From NCBI RefSeq assembly GCF_015645095.1, contig NZ_JADOTW010000002.1, positions 1-64,000 on the forward strand: a DNA stretch of 64,000 nucleotides, written 5' to 3'. The position numbers and the translations under genes are program-made. The notes beneath the pieces were generated by a model that had not been told where the DNA came from, ran no database searches, and saw only the letters and a list, made by a program, of their open reading frames with translations. The stretch's first letter is position 1, and every line of letters starts with the position of its first letter. Of this stretch, positions 11,361-20,659 are shown piece by piece. This DNA comes from Halomonas sp. 328 (lineage in GTDB: Bacteria > Pseudomonadota > Gammaproteobacteria > Pseudomonadales > Halomonadaceae).

Positions 11361-11392
11361 CGCCCCCGAGCCGGCTGACCGGCTCGGGGGCG
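11361..11392. terminator. strong hairpin between convergent operons
   Basis: A perfect 14-bp stem (cgcccccgagccgg at 11361-11374, complement at 11379-11392) with a CTGA loop lies between the acp gene (+) and liuE (-). There is no long T-run on either side, but its position and stability suggest it ends transcription from both directions. Confidence 0.65.
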
Positions 11393-11410
11393 CGTCCTTG
11401 TGTCGTGTGA

Positions 11411-12310
11411 TTACTTGGCGGCCAGGGCCACGCCCACCTTGGCGCGGTTGGGGCGGCCGATGGCCTGGGTGATCCAGGTGCCGGTGGCGGCCAGCTTGTC
11501 GAGGTCGATGCCGGTCTCGATGCCGAGGCCCTGGAGCAGGTAGACCACGTCTTCGCTGGCCACATTGCCGGAGGCGCCTTTCGCGTAGGGGCAGCCCCCC
11601 AGGCCCGCCACCGAGCTGTCGATGACCGCCACGCCTTCCTCCAGCACGGCGTAAAGGTTGGCAATCGCCTGGCCGTAGGTGTCATGGAAGTGGGCGGCGA
11701 GCTTCGCCATGGGGACTTCCCTGGCCACGGCCTCGAGCATGCGCTTGGCCTTGAGCGGGGTGCCGACGCCGATGGTGTCGCCCAGCGAGATCTCGTAGCA
11801 GCCCATGTCGAGCAGTGCCTTGCTGACCTCGGCGACCCTGGCGGGGGCGATCTCGCCCTCGTAGGGGCAGCCGAGCACGCAGGAGACGTAGCCGCGCACC
11901 CGCACGCCGGCTTCCTGGGCACGAGCCAGCACCGGGGCGAAGCGCTCCAGCGATTCGGCCACCGAGCAGTTGATGTTCTTCTGGGAGAAGGCCTCGGAGG
12001 CGGCGCCGAACACCGCGACCTCCTCGGTGCCGCACGCCAGGGCCGCTTCCAGCCCCTTGAGGTTGGGGGTCAGCGCCGAGTAGACGACGCCGGGGCGGCG
12101 GGTCAGGCCCAGCATCACCTCCCGGTGATCGGCCATCTGCGGCACCCACTTGGGGGAGACGAAGCTGGCCGCCTCGATATGGGTCAGGCCCGCCGCGCCG
12201 AGTCGGTCGATCAACGCCAGCTTGGTGGCCGTGGCGATGGGCTCGGCCTCGTTCTGGAGGCCGTCCCGGGGGCCGACCTCGACCAGGCGCACCTGAGTGG
12301 GAAATGCCAT
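11411..12310 (-). CDS. liuE: hydroxymethylglutaryl-CoA lyase
   Basis: The 299-residue product begins with the family signature [12 protein letters not shown] and carries the metal-site/catalytic-cysteine segment [14 protein letters not shown]. It cleaves 3-hydroxy-3-methylglutaryl-CoA to acetyl-CoA and acetoacetate, the last step of leucine breakdown encoded here. It is the most distal gene of the liuABCDE set and is separated from liuD by a 267-bp gap that holds a REP-like sequence. The length is normal for bacterial MvaB/LiuE. Confidence 0.95.
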   Translation of the reverse strand: MAFPTQVRLVEVGPRDGLQNEAEPIATATKLALIDRLGAAGLTHIEAASFVSPKWVPQMADHREVMLGLTRRPGVVYSALTPNLKGLEAALACGTEEVAVFGAASEAFSQKNINCSVAESLERFAPVLARAQEAGVRVRGYVSCVLGCPYEGEIAPARVAEVSKALLDMGCYEISLGDTIGVGTPLKAKRMLEAVAREVPMAKLAAHFHDTYGQAIANLYAVLEEGVAVIDSSVAGLGGCPYAKGASGNVASEDVVYLLQGLGIETGIDLDKLAATGTWITQAIGRPNRAKVGVALAAK

Positions 12311-12577
12311 GAGTCTTCTCCTGTCTTGCTCACGAGGAGCCGATAATCTGCCTACGAGCCGCGGCTTACCCGAGGACAGGACTCATCGGGGCGCTGTGAA
12401 CCCCTCCCTGGGCGCTACCGATGCCATCCATGGCATAGGCCCCCCTCTTCGACCTGTCCCCGGCGCCGCTTGCCTTGGTGCCTGATAAGGTCAGGCGTCT
12501 GCGGCGCCCTTCGCCCGCTGAAGCGGGCTCCTACCAGGCGACGATACCTATCGAAGCGCTTGGCGCTCGGCGCGGTA
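12311..12577. repeat. 267-bp gap in the liu operon with REP-like hairpins
   Basis: No gene is seen between liuD and liuE. The gap contains gcccgc-tgaa-gcgggc (12513-12528), the core of a REP-type palindrome followed by CTCCTACC as in many pseudomonad and halomonad REPs, plus cctga/tcagg (12481-12495) and agcgcttggcgct nearby. Such elements can stabilise or attenuate operon mRNA. Confidence 0.55.
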
Positions 12578-14608
12578 TCACTCCTGAGCGGCAAATTCGA
12601 GCAGCACATCGCCCTGGCCGACGGTGTCGCCGGCGGCGAAGTGGAAGCTTTCCACCTGGCCGTCGGCGGGGGCGGTCAGGGTGTGTTCCATCTTCATCGC
12701 TTCCATGACCATCAGCGGCATGCCTTTCTCCACCGCCTGGCCGGGTTCCACCAGCAGCGCGACCACGGTGCCGTGCATGGGCGCGGTGAGGGTCGATTCC
12801 GCCTCGTGGTGGCCGTGATCAATGCCGTCGATGCGCCGCCAGTGCAGGCGGGTCTCGCCCTGGGGGTCGGCCATCACCACCAGGCTGTTATCTACCAGCC
12901 GGGCCTGGAGGCGGCGGCGGTGGCCGTTCAGGGTCACCGCCACGGCGTCGCCGGCCAGGCGCTCGAGGCGCGCGGTGAGGGTCTCTCCGCCGATGGTCAG
13001 CTGCCAGGCGTCGGCGTCGCCCTCGCGGCGGCCTTCCACCACCACCGGGACGGCCTCGCTGTCGTTGGCGTCGGCGGGGTCGCCGAGGGCGAGCCGGATG
13101 GTGTGGGGGGCGTTGAGGCGGAAGCCGTCGTGGCGGTCCCAGGGGGAGCGGCTCTCGTACTCCCGGGCCAACTGGTCGAGGCCGATCAGGGCGGCGCCGG
13201 CGTACTCCTCCACCCGGTAGGCCTGGGGGGCGAAGAGGCTGGCTTCGTGACGTTCGATAAAGCGGGTGTCCAGCTCGCAGGCCTTGAAGGCCGGGTGGCC
13301 GGCCAGGCGCTGCAGGAAGCCACGGTTGGTGACCACGCCTTGCACGTCGAGTGCGGCCAGGGCCCGGTTGAGGGTGGCCAGGGCCTGATCCCGGTCGCCG
13401 CCATGGACGATCAGCTTGGCGAGCATGGGGTCGTAGTGCATGGAGACTTCGTCACCGCTCTCCACGCCGCTGTCCAGGCGCACGCGAACCGGATCGAGGC
13501 CGGCCCCTGCCAGGTCCAGGGCGAAGCGGGTCAGCCGCCCGGTGGCGGGCAGGAAGTCCTGGGCCGGGTCCTCGGCGTAGAGGCGCGCCTCGAAGCTATG
13601 GCCGCTGAGGGTCAGTTCGTCCTGGGCCAGCGGCAGCCGCTCGCCCATGGCCACCCGCAGTTGCCACTCGACCAGGTCCTGGCCGGTGATCATCTCGGTG
13701 ACCGGGTGCTCCACCTGCAGGCGGGTGTTCATCTCCATAAAGTAGAAGGAGCCATCCGCATCGAGGAGAAATTCGACCGTGCCGGCGCCCACATAGCCGA
13801 TCTCCTTGGCGGCGCGCACCGCGGCCTCGCCCATCTCGCGACGCAGCGAGGCGGTCATGCCCGGGGCCGGGGCCTCTTCCAGCACCTTCTGGTGGCGGCG
13901 CTGCACCGAGCAGTCCCGCTCGAAGAGGTAGACGGCGCCGCCGTGGCTGTCGCAGAACACCTGCACCTCCACGTGGCGGGGCTGGGTCAGGTACTTCTCG
14001 ATCAGCATGCGGTCGTCGCCGAAGGCGGCGCGGGACTCGCGGCGGCAGCCGTCCAGGGCGGCCTGGAAGGCGGCGGCGGATTCCACCACCCGCATGCCCT
14101 TGCCGCCACCGCCGGCGCTGGCCTTGAGCAGCACCGGGTAGCCGATCTTGTCGGCCTCGGCCTTGAGCAGGGCGTCATCCTGGTCGTCGCCGTGGTAGCC
14201 GGGCACCAGGGGCACGCCGGCGGCCTGCATGCGCGCCTTGGCGGCGGACTTGTCGCCCATGGCGGCGATGGCCGAGGCGGGTGGGCCGACGAAGGTGATG
14301 CCGGCGGTGTCGAGGGCCTCGACGAAAGGGCCGTTCTCGGAGAGGAAGCCATAGCCGGGGTGAATGGCGCCGGCGCCGGTGCGCCGGGCCGCCTCGATCA
14401 CCGCCTCGACCTTGAGGTAGCTGTCGCGGGCGGCGGCGGGGCCCAGGCGCACGGCCTCGTCGGCCTCGCGGACATGGCGGGCATTGGCGTCGGCGTCGGA
14501 GTAGACGGCGATGGTGCGCAGGCCCATGGCGCGTGCGGTGCGCATCACCCGGCAGGCGATCTCGCCGCGGTTGGCCACGAGCAGGGTATCGAAGCGAGAG
14601 AGGCTCAT
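12578..14608 (-). CDS. liuD: methylcrotonoyl-CoA carboxylase, biotin-containing alpha subunit
   Basis: The 676-residue protein has a biotin carboxylase domain (about 1-450; the ATP-grasp glycine loop in ASAGGGGKGMRVV, then MNTRLQVEHPVTEM) and a C-terminal biotinyl domain with VMEAMKMEHTL, where K639 carries biotin. It carboxylates biotin with ATP and bicarbonate, and the LiuB subunit passes the carboxyl to 3-methylcrotonyl-CoA. Acetyl/propionyl-CoA carboxylase subunits look similar; the liu context makes the MCC assignment. Its start overlaps the liuC stop by four bases. Confidence 0.93.
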   Translation of the reverse strand: MSLSRFDTLLVANRGEIACRVMRTARAMGLRTIAVYSDADANARHVREADEAVRLGPAAARDSYLKVEAVIEAARRTGAGAIHPGYGFLSENGPFVEALDTAGITFVGPPASAIAAMGDKSAAKARMQAAGVPLVPGYHGDDQDDALLKAEADKIGYPVLLKASAGGGGKGMRVVESAAAFQAALDGCRRESRAAFGDDRMLIEKYLTQPRHVEVQVFCDSHGGAVYLFERDCSVQRRHQKVLEEAPAPGMTASLRREMGEAAVRAAKEIGYVGAGTVEFLLDADGSFYFMEMNTRLQVEHPVTEMITGQDLVEWQLRVAMGERLPLAQDELTLSGHSFEARLYAEDPAQDFLPATGRLTRFALDLAGAGLDPVRVRLDSGVESGDEVSMHYDPMLAKLIVHGGDRDQALATLNRALAALDVQGVVTNRGFLQRLAGHPAFKACELDTRFIERHEASLFAPQAYRVEEYAGAALIGLDQLAREYESRSPWDRHDGFRLNAPHTIRLALGDPADANDSEAVPVVVEGRREGDADAWQLTIGGETLTARLERLAGDAVAVTLNGHRRRLQARLVDNSLVVMADPQGETRLHWRRIDGIDHGHHEAESTLTAPMHGTVVALLVEPGQAVEKGMPLMVMEAMKMEHTLTAPADGQVESFHFAAGDTVGQGDVLLEFAAQE

Positions 14609-15423
14609 GAGGCGTTGTCCTTATGGGGCGTCCAGCGCGGGGCGCGCTTGTCGAAGAAGCTGGCCAGCCCTTCCTGGCCTTCGGGGCTGACGCGAAGTTC
14701 GCTGATCACCCGGCAGGTGTGCTCGCGGGTGGCCTCAGAGTCGGGCTCCCGGGCCACCACGCCGAGCAGCGCCTTGGTGGCGCGCTGGGCCTGGGGCGAG
14801 CCGGCCAGCAGGGTATCGAGCATGGCGGTCACGGCGGCATCGAGTGACTCGGGGGCCACCACCTGGTGCGCCAGGCCCAGGGCCTGGGCGGTGGCGGCGT
14901 CCATGACCTCGGCGGTCAGGGCGTAGCGGCGCATCTGGCGCGGGCCCAGGGCACGCTGCACATAGGGACTGATCACCGCCGGCGAGAGGCCGATCTTCAC
15001 CTCGGAGAGGCAGAACCTGGCCTTCTCGGAGGCGATGACGATATCGCAGCAGGCGGCCAGCCCCACGGCGCCGCCGAAGGCGGCCCCCTGCACCCGACAG
15101 ACGGTGGGGCAGGGCAGGGTGTCGAGGCCGTGCATCAGCTGCGAGAGCTTGCGGGAGTCGGCCAGGTTGCCCTCGACGTCGTACTCGACCATGCGCTTCA
15201 TCCAGCCCAGGTCGGCCCCGGCGGAGAAGCTCTTGCCCTCGGACCCCAGCACCACCACCCGCACCTCGCCGCGGGTGGCGGCCTCGTGCAGGTGCGCCAG
15301 GTGGCCATTGAGCTCTTTGATCAGGCCGTCGTCGAAGGCGTTGTGCACCGCGGGGCGGTTCAGCGTCAGCCAGGCCACGCCGCGGGCATCGAGGGTCAGG
15401 CTGGAGCAGGGTGTCTCTGACAT
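14605..15423 (-). CDS. liuC: methylglutaconyl-CoA hydratase (enoyl-CoA hydratase family)
   Basis: The 272-residue crotonase-fold protein has the oxyanion-hole segments EGKSFSAGADLGWMKRM and VQGAAFGGAVGLAACCDIV, with the catalytic glutamate region in LSEVKIGLSPAVISPYV. In the liu pathway it hydrates 3-methylglutaconyl-CoA to HMG-CoA. It sits between the two carboxylase subunits, as in known liu operons, and overlaps liuD by four bases. The specific substrate comes from context. Confidence 0.92.
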   Translation of the reverse strand: MSETPCSSLTLDARGVAWLTLNRPAVHNAFDDGLIKELNGHLAHLHEAATRGEVRVVVLGSEGKSFSAGADLGWMKRMVEYDVEGNLADSRKLSQLMHGLDTLPCPTVCRVQGAAFGGAVGLAACCDIVIASEKARFCLSEVKIGLSPAVISPYVQRALGPRQMRRYALTAEVMDAATAQALGLAHQVVAPESLDAAVTAMLDTLLAGSPQAQRATKALLGVVAREPDSEATREHTCRVISELRVSPEGQEGLASFFDKRAPRWTPHKDNAS

Positions 15424-15441
15424 AGCAGACCTCGTAATTAG

Positions 15442-15539
15442 AGCTTGAAGCCGGAAGCTTGAAGCTGGAAGAAACCCCGGGAGTTTTCCTCCAGGGCGTG
15501 TGGAGGAGACTTCCAGCTTATAGCTTCGAGCTTCCAGCT
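15442..15539. repeat. imperfect 30-bp inverted repeat in the liuB-liuC gap
   Basis: The 135-bp space between liuB and liuC holds an arm built from agcttgaag/gaagctggaag units (15442-15471) and a facing arm of cttccagctt/cgagcttccagct units (15510-15539), matching in about 25 of 30 positions. A small hairpin ccttgc-gta-gcaagg follows at 15541-15555. The internal AGCTT-GAAGC units look like a dispersed intergenic repeat, not an operator. Confidence 0.65.
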
Positions 15540-15558
15540 CCCTTGCGTAGCAAGGGGA

Positions 15559-17166
15559 CTACATCCGGAAGACGCCGAATTTGGTGTCCTCGATCTCGGC
15601 GTTCATGGCCGCGGCCAGGGATAGGCCCAGCACGTCGCGGGTCTGGGCCGGGTCGATCACGCCGTCGTCCCACAGCCGGGCGCTGGCGTAGGTGGGGTGG
15701 CCCTGGTGCTCGTACTGCTCCCGGGTGGGCCGCTTGAAGGCCTCCTCGTCTTCCGCGCTCCACGCCTGGCCTTCCCGTTCGAGCTGCTCGCGCTTGACCT
15801 GGGCCAGCACGCCCGCGGCCTGCTCCCCGCCCATCACCGAGATGCGCGCGTTGGGCCACATAAACAGCAGGTTGGGGTCATAGGCGCGGCCGCACATGCC
15901 GTAGTTGCCGGCGCCGAAGCTGCCGCCGATCAGCACGGTGAACTTGGGCACCCTGGCGCAGGCCACGGCGGTGACCAGCTTGGCGCCGTGCTTGGCGATG
16001 CCCTCGTGCTCGTACTTGGAGCCGACCATAAAGCCGGTGATATTTTGCAGGAAAATCAACGGTATTTTTCTCTGCGCACACAGCTCGATAAAGTGCGCGC
16101 CCTTGACGGCGGACTCGGAGAAGAGCACGCCGTTGTTGGCGACGATGCCCACCGGGTGGCCGTGGATATGGGCGAAGCCGGTGACCAGGGTGTCGCCGTA
16201 GTAGCGCTTGAACTCGTCGAAGGCGGAGTCGTCGACGATGCGCCCGATCACCTCGCGCACGTCGAAGGGCTTCTTGAGGTCGGTGCCGACGATGCCGTAG
16301 AGCTCCGCCGGGTCGAGGCGTGGGGGCTTGGGCTCCTGCAGCTTGAGCCGGCCGCGCTTCTGCCAGTTGAGCCGCGACACGCAGGCCCGGGCCAGCTGCA
16401 GGGCGTGGGCGTCGTTCTCGGCGTAGTGGTCGGCCACGCCGCTCAGCTTGGCGTGGACATCGGCGCCGCCCAGGTCCTCGGCGCTGATGGTCTCGCCGGT
16501 GGCGGCCTTCACCAGCGGCGGGCCACCCAGGAAGATGGTGCCCTGCTGCTTGACGATGATCGACTCGTCGGCCATGGCCGGCACATAGGCGCCGCCGGCG
16601 GTGCAGGAGCCCATCACCACGGCGATCTGCGGGATGCCCTCGGCGGAGAGCGTCGCCTGGTTGTAGAAGATGCGCCCGAAGTGGTCGCGGTCCGGGAACA
16701 CCTCGTCCTGGCGGGGCAGGAAGGCACCGCCGGAATCGACCAGGTAGATACAGGGCAGGCGATGCTTGCGGGCGATCTCCTGGGCGCGCAGGTGCTTCTT
16801 GACGGTGAGCGGGTAGTAGGTGCCGCCCTTGACGGTGGCGTCGTTGGCGACGATCACGCACTCGACCCCCGAGACCCGGCCGATGCCGGTGACCACGCCG
16901 GCGGCGGGCACCTCGCTCTCGTAGACCCGATAGGCGGCCAGCGCCGAAAACTCGAGGAAGGGCGAGCCCTCGTCGATCAGGTGGTCGATGCGATCGCGCA
17001 CGAACAGCTTGCCGCGGGACTCGTGGCGGGCCCGGGCCTTGTCGCCGCCGCCCTGACTGATCGCCGCGGTCAGTTCGCGCAGCGTCATCACCTCGTGGCG
17101 CATGGCCGCTTCGTTGGCCTGGAAGGCCTCGCTGCGCGGATTGATCTGGGTGTTCAGGATGCTCAT
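15559..17166 (-). CDS. liuB: methylcrotonoyl-CoA carboxylase, carboxyltransferase beta subunit
   Basis: The 535-residue protein is an acyl-CoA carboxyltransferase with two crotonase-like halves; glycine-rich oxyanion-hole segments are visible ([18 protein letters not shown] in the N-terminal half and [18 protein letters not shown] in the C-terminal half). It transfers carboxyl from the LiuD biotin to 3-methylcrotonyl-CoA, giving 3-methylglutaconyl-CoA. The length matches MCC beta subunits. It is the second gene of the operon, 38 bp after liuA, and is followed by a repeat-bearing gap. Confidence 0.95.
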   Translation of the reverse strand: MSILNTQINPRSEAFQANEAAMRHEVMTLRELTAAISQGGGDKARARHESRGKLFVRDRIDHLIDEGSPFLEFSALAAYRVYESEVPAAGVVTGIGRVSGVECVIVANDATVKGGTYYPLTVKKHLRAQEIARKHRLPCIYLVDSGGAFLPRQDEVFPDRDHFGRIFYNQATLSAEGIPQIAVVMGSCTAGGAYVPAMADESIIVKQQGTIFLGGPPLVKAATGETISAEDLGGADVHAKLSGVADHYAENDAHALQLARACVSRLNWQKRGRLKLQEPKPPRLDPAELYGIVGTDLKKPFDVREVIGRIVDDSAFDEFKRYYGDTLVTGFAHIHGHPVGIVANNGVLFSESAVKGAHFIELCAQRKIPLIFLQNITGFMVGSKYEHEGIAKHGAKLVTAVACARVPKFTVLIGGSFGAGNYGMCGRAYDPNLLFMWPNARISVMGGEQAAGVLAQVKREQLEREGQAWSAEDEEAFKRPTREQYEHQGHPTYASARLWDDGVIDPAQTRDVLGLSLAAAMNAEIEDTKFGVFRM

Positions 17167-17204
17167 AGCCGATCCTTGTGTTCGATGACCTGGGCCGGTG
17201 GCGG

Positions 17205-18374
17205 TTAGGCGGACTCGGTGAAGAGTTCGCGGCCGATCAGCATGCGGCGAATTTCACTCGTTCCCGCGCCGATCTCGTAGAGCTTGGCGTCGCGCAGCAG
17301 GCGGCCCGTCGGGTACTCGTTGATATAGCCGTTGCCGCCGAGCAGCTGGATGGCGTCCAGTGCCACCTGGGTGGCCTTCTCGGCACAGTAGAGGATCACC
17401 CCGGCGGCGTCCTTGCGGGAGGTCTGGCCGCGGTCGCAGGCCGCCGCCACCGCATAGAGGTAGGCGCGGCAGGCATTGAGGGTGGTGTACATGTCGGCCA
17501 CCTTGCCCTGTACCAGCTGGAATTCGCCGATCGCCTGGCCGAACTGCTTCCGCTCGTGGAGGTAGGGCACCACGATGTCCATGGCGGCCTGCATGATGCC
17601 GATGGGACCGGCGGCCAGCACGGTGCGCTCGAAGTCGAGGCCGCTCATCAGCACCCGCACGCCCTTGTTGACCTCGCCCAGCACGTTCTCGGCCGGCACC
17701 TCGCAGTCCTGGAACACCAGCTCGCAGGTGTTGGAGCCGCGCATGCCCAGCTTGTCGAGCTTCTGGGCGGTGGAGAAACCCTTGAACCCCTTCTCGATGA
17801 TAAAGGCGGTAATGCCCTTGGAACCGGCGTCCGGGTCGGTCTTGGCGTAGACCACCAGCACATCGGCGTCGGGGCCGTTGGTGATCCACATCTTGTTACC
17901 GTTGAGGATGTACTTGTCGCCCTCCTGGCGGGCGCGCAGCTTCATGGAGACCACGTCGGAGCCGGCCCCCGGCTCGGACATGGCCAGGGCGCCGACGTGT
18001 TCGCCGCTGATCAGCCCGGGCAGGTACCTGGCCTTCTGCTCGGCCGAGCCGTTGAGCTTGATCTGGTTGACGCAGAGGTTGGAGTGGGCGCCATAGGAGA
18101 GGCCCACCGAGGCGCTGGCCCGGGAGATCTCCTCCATGGCGATGCAGTGGGCCAGGTAGCCCATGCCGCTGCCGCCGTCCTCGTCCGGCACGGTGATGCC
18201 GAGCAGGCCCATGTCGCCGAACTTGCGCCACAGGTCGTTGGGGAATTCGTTCTTCTCGTCGATTTCGGCGGCGCGGGGGGCGATCTCGTCCCGGGCGAAG
18301 GCATTCACCTGATCGCGCAGCATGTTGAGTTCGTCGTCGAGGCCGAAGTCGAGGGGCTGGAAGGGCGTCTGCAT
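17205..18374 (-). CDS. liuA: isovaleryl-CoA dehydrogenase
   Basis: The 389-residue flavoprotein is an acyl-CoA dehydrogenase: N-terminal helical domain, FAD/substrate segment [16 protein letters not shown], and a C-terminal helical domain ending [14 protein letters not shown]. It oxidises isovaleryl-CoA to 3-methylcrotonyl-CoA and passes electrons to ETF. The start at 18374 ([10 protein letters not shown]) has a GGAGA seven bases or so upstream; an in-frame ATG at 18407 has no RBS. It is the first gene of the liu operon and has a palindromic operator 67-82 bp upstream. Confidence 0.94.
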   Translation of the reverse strand: MQTPFQPLDFGLDDELNMLRDQVNAFARDEIAPRAAEIDEKNEFPNDLWRKFGDMGLLGITVPDEDGGSGMGYLAHCIAMEEISRASASVGLSYGAHSNLCVNQIKLNGSAEQKARYLPGLISGEHVGALAMSEPGAGSDVVSMKLRARQEGDKYILNGNKMWITNGPDADVLVVYAKTDPDAGSKGITAFIIEKGFKGFSTAQKLDKLGMRGSNTCELVFQDCEVPAENVLGEVNKGVRVLMSGLDFERTVLAAGPIGIMQAAMDIVVPYLHERKQFGQAIGEFQLVQGKVADMYTTLNACRAYLYAVAAACDRGQTSRKDAAGVILYCAEKATQVALDAIQLLGGNGYINEYPTGRLLRDAKLYEIGAGTSEIRRMLIGRELFTESA

Positions 18375-18440
18375 GATGGGTCTCCGGGATCGAAGGGGCT
18401 CAGCCAAAGGGGCGTTTGAATGGCTCTAGACTAGGCAAGG

Positions 18441-18456
18441 TTTACGTTAACGTAAA
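18441..18456 (-). promoter_or_regulatory. palindromic operator upstream of liuA (LiuR-like site)
   Basis: TTTACGTTAACGTAAA is a perfect 16-bp palindrome at 18441-18456. On the minus strand it is immediately preceded by TTGCAC (18462-18457), a possible -35, so it would lie in the promoter spacer as MerR-family sites do. LiuR, a MerR-type regulator, controls liu operons in related proteobacteria; no liuR gene is in the window. The -10 is not clear. Confidence 0.65.
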
Positions 18457-18562
18457 GTGCAAATCGGCTATACCAAGGTCGCAGACGGACCGGGCGTCGT
18501 CAGCGTGGCCGGGATGTCGTCTTCAGCGTAGCGGCTGGCCCCGGTGGGCCGCCAAGGCGAAA

Positions 18563-18580
18563 GGCGCCCCGCGGGGCGCC
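18563..18580 (-). terminator. GC palindrome after the sbtA-like gene
   Basis: GGCGCCCCGCGGGGCGCC is a perfect 18-bp palindrome located about 30 bp beyond the stop codon of the minus-strand permease gene. It could terminate that transcript, although no strong T-run follows. Confidence 0.4.
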
Positions 18581-18611
18581 GGGTCGTCAGTGGTAGGAAG
18601 GCCGGGTCGGA

Positions 18612-19553
18612 TCAGCCGCCCAGGGCATGCACCAGCTGATAGTAGAGGGGGATGCCGAGGATGACGTTGAGGGGGAAGGTAAAGCCCAGGGAGGCGAGCA
18701 TCGCCAGGCCGATATTGGCCTTGGGGATGGCGGTGCGCATGGCCGCCGGGGCGGCGATATAGGAGGCGCTGGCGGCCAGTGCGGTGAGGATCAGCAACGA
18801 GCCGGTGGGCAGCCCCAGCGCCAGGCCCACGGCCAGGCCGGTCAGCGAGAGGACCAGGGGGGCGATCAGGGCGAAGGTCAGCAGGCGCCAGTGGAACCAG
18901 GGGATGGGCCTCAGGGTGTCGGCGGCGGTCAGGCCCATCTGCAGCAGGAAGAGGGCGAGCACGGCGTGGAAGGCGTTGGTGAAGAGCTCGGTGACGTTGG
19001 CGCCCTGCATGGGGCCATACATGGCGCCGATCACCGCGCCGCCGGCCAGCAGGATCACCCCGCGGTTGGTCAGGGTCTCGTGCCAGATGCCCTGCAGCGC
19101 TTCGCCGGAGTCGCTGCCCGCGTGGCGGCGATAGAGGGCGATGGCCACCATGATCGCCGGCAACTCCATCATCACCAGATAGAGGGTGACCTCGGCGCCG
19201 ATCGGCAGGCCGCGGCCCTCGGCGAAGGCCAGCGCCACGGCGAAGGTGCCGGCGCTTACCGAGCCATAGTGGGCGGCGATGCTGGCGCTGTCGGCGGGGG
19301 AGAGGCGCACCAGGCGGCGCAGCACCGGCATCAGCGCCAGGGGGATCAGGGCACCGAGGGCCGCCACCGCGGCCAGCTCCGGCACGATGGACCAGCCCAG
19401 GTTGCCGTAGAGGGCCATGCCCCCCTTGAGGCCGATGGTCAGCATCAGCAGCAGGCTCAGGGTGTCGTAGGCGGCCTTGGGGATGGTCAGGTCGGACTTC
19501 ACCACCCCGGCCAGCAGGCCGAGGAGGAAGAACATCACCACGATATCGGGCAT
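18612..19553 (-). CDS. SbtA-like sodium-dependent bicarbonate permease family protein
   Basis: A 313-residue, highly hydrophobic protein with about ten predicted membrane segments arranged as two similar halves. The motifs HYGSVSAGTFAVALAF, VMMELPAIMVAI and AASASYIAAPAAMR are characteristic of the SbtA (DUF897) family. In cyanobacteria SbtA imports bicarbonate with sodium; in heterotrophs the substrate is less certain. It is transcribed away from a LysR-type regulator with a 126-bp AT-rich spacer, which suggests regulation by that protein. Confidence 0.85.
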   Translation of the reverse strand: MPDIVVMFFLLGLLAGVVKSDLTIPKAAYDTLSLLLMLTIGLKGGMALYGNLGWSIVPELAAVAALGALIPLALMPVLRRLVRLSPADSASIAAHYGSVSAGTFAVALAFAEGRGLPIGAEVTLYLVMMELPAIMVAIALYRRHAGSDSGEALQGIWHETLTNRGVILLAGGAVIGAMYGPMQGANVTELFTNAFHAVLALFLLQMGLTAADTLRPIPWFHWRLLTFALIAPLVLSLTGLAVGLALGLPTGSLLILTALAASASYIAAPAAMRTAIPKANIGLAMLASLGFTFPLNVILGIPLYYQLVHALGG

Positions 19554-19640
19554 GGGAGCATCTCGTCTCGCGAAAGGAAAACGCGGCGCATTGTGCGTAG
19601 GCTAGGGTATGGATACCAATTAAGATTTAAGTGATTAAAT

Positions 19641-19656
19641 ATAGATAATCATCTAT
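19641..19656. promoter_or_regulatory. inverted repeat in the sbtA-lysR spacer
   Basis: ATAGATAATCATCTAT (arms atagat/atctat) lies in the unusually AT-rich divergent spacer at 19600-19660, just upstream of the lysR start. Its position fits an autoregulatory LysR-type site that also controls the permease gene. Confidence 0.5.
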
Positions 19657-19679
19657 GGCATCAACGAACGAGGTGCGCC

Positions 19680-20639
19680 ATGAATAGTCGTCATCTGACC
19701 TTTCGCCTGTTGCAGGTCTATGCGGCGGTGGTCAGCAGCGGCTCGGTCAGCGAGGCGGCGCGACGCCTGCACCTGACCCAGCCCACCGTCTCCCAGCAGC
19801 TCAAGCGCCTGGCCGAGGCGGTGGGTGAGCCTTTGCTTGCGAGTCGCCAGGGGCGGCTCTCGCCCACCGAAGCCGGCGCCGAACTCTACCGGGCCAGCCG
19901 CGAGGTGCTGGGGCGCTTCGATGACTTCGGCGACTACCTGGACGCCCTGCGTGGCGGCGAGCGGGGGCGCTTCTCCATCGCCCTGGTCAATACTGCCCAG
20001 TACGTGCTGCCGCGGCTGATGGGTCCCTACAGCCGGGCCTTTCCCGAGGTCGACATGACCGTGCATATCGGTAACCGCCGGCAGATGTTGACCCGCTTCG
20101 AGCGCCAGGAGGACGACCTCTATGTGTTCAGCCATCCGCCCTCATTGGCCCACGCAGTGGCGGGACGCTTCCTGCGCAACCCCCTGGTGGCGGTGGCGCC
20201 CCGGGGCCACCGCCTGGCCGGGCGCGAGCGAGTGGCGATGAGCGAGCTGCTCGGCGAGCGCATGCTGCTGCGCGAGCCGGGCTCGGCCACCCGCATGCTC
20301 TTCGACAGCTGGCTCCAGGAACAGGGCCTGACGCTCGGGGCGACCCTGCAGATGGCCAGCAACGAGGCGATTCGCGTCGGGGTGGCCTCCGGCATGGGCC
20401 TCGCCGTGCTCTCCGAGCATGTGCTGCCGCCGGAGCACCCCGACCTGGTGATCCTGCCGGTGGCGGGGCTGCCGCTGGAGAGCCACTGGCAATTCATCGT
20501 ACGCCGCGATCGCCGGCTCTCCCACGCGGCGCTGGGTTTCCTGCGCTTCGCCGAGGGGCACCTGGGCGAGTGCGTGGAGCCGCGCTTCGTGTGCAATGAG
20601 CTGGCGGGGTTGCTGGAACGGCTGGAGGCGGCGCCCTGA
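19680..20639 (+). CDS. LysR family transcriptional regulator
   Basis: The 319-residue protein has a typical N-terminal winged HTH (about 6-65; GSVSEAARRLHLTQPTVSQQ is the recognition region) and a LysR substrate-binding domain (about 90-300). LysR regulators are usually encoded next to and divergent from their targets, which points to the SbtA-like permease; CbbR-type LysR proteins control inorganic-carbon genes elsewhere. The inducer cannot be deduced. It converges with the tungstate-binding protein gene 20 bp downstream. Confidence 0.92.
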   Translation: MNSRHLTFRLLQVYAAVVSSGSVSEAARRLHLTQPTVSQQLKRLAEAVGEPLLASRQGRLSPTEAGAELYRASREVLGRFDDFGDYLDALRGGERGRFSIALVNTAQYVLPRLMGPYSRAFPEVDMTVHIGNRRQMLTRFERQEDDLYVFSHPPSLAHAVAGRFLRNPLVAVAPRGHRLAGRERVAMSELLGERMLLREPGSATRMLFDSWLQEQGLTLGATLQMASNEAIRVGVASGMGLAVLSEHVLPPEHPDLVILPVAGLPLESHWQFIVRRDRRLSHAALGFLRFAEGHLGECVEPRFVCNELAGLLERLEAAP

Positions 20640-20659
20640 ACAGGCGCCGCCGTGGGGGC

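Noticed and set aside
12470-14926. 818-codon plus-strand frame opposite liuD/liuC
   Set aside because: Antisense shadow of strongly coding high-GC genes; product is Ala/Gly/His-rich without motifs.
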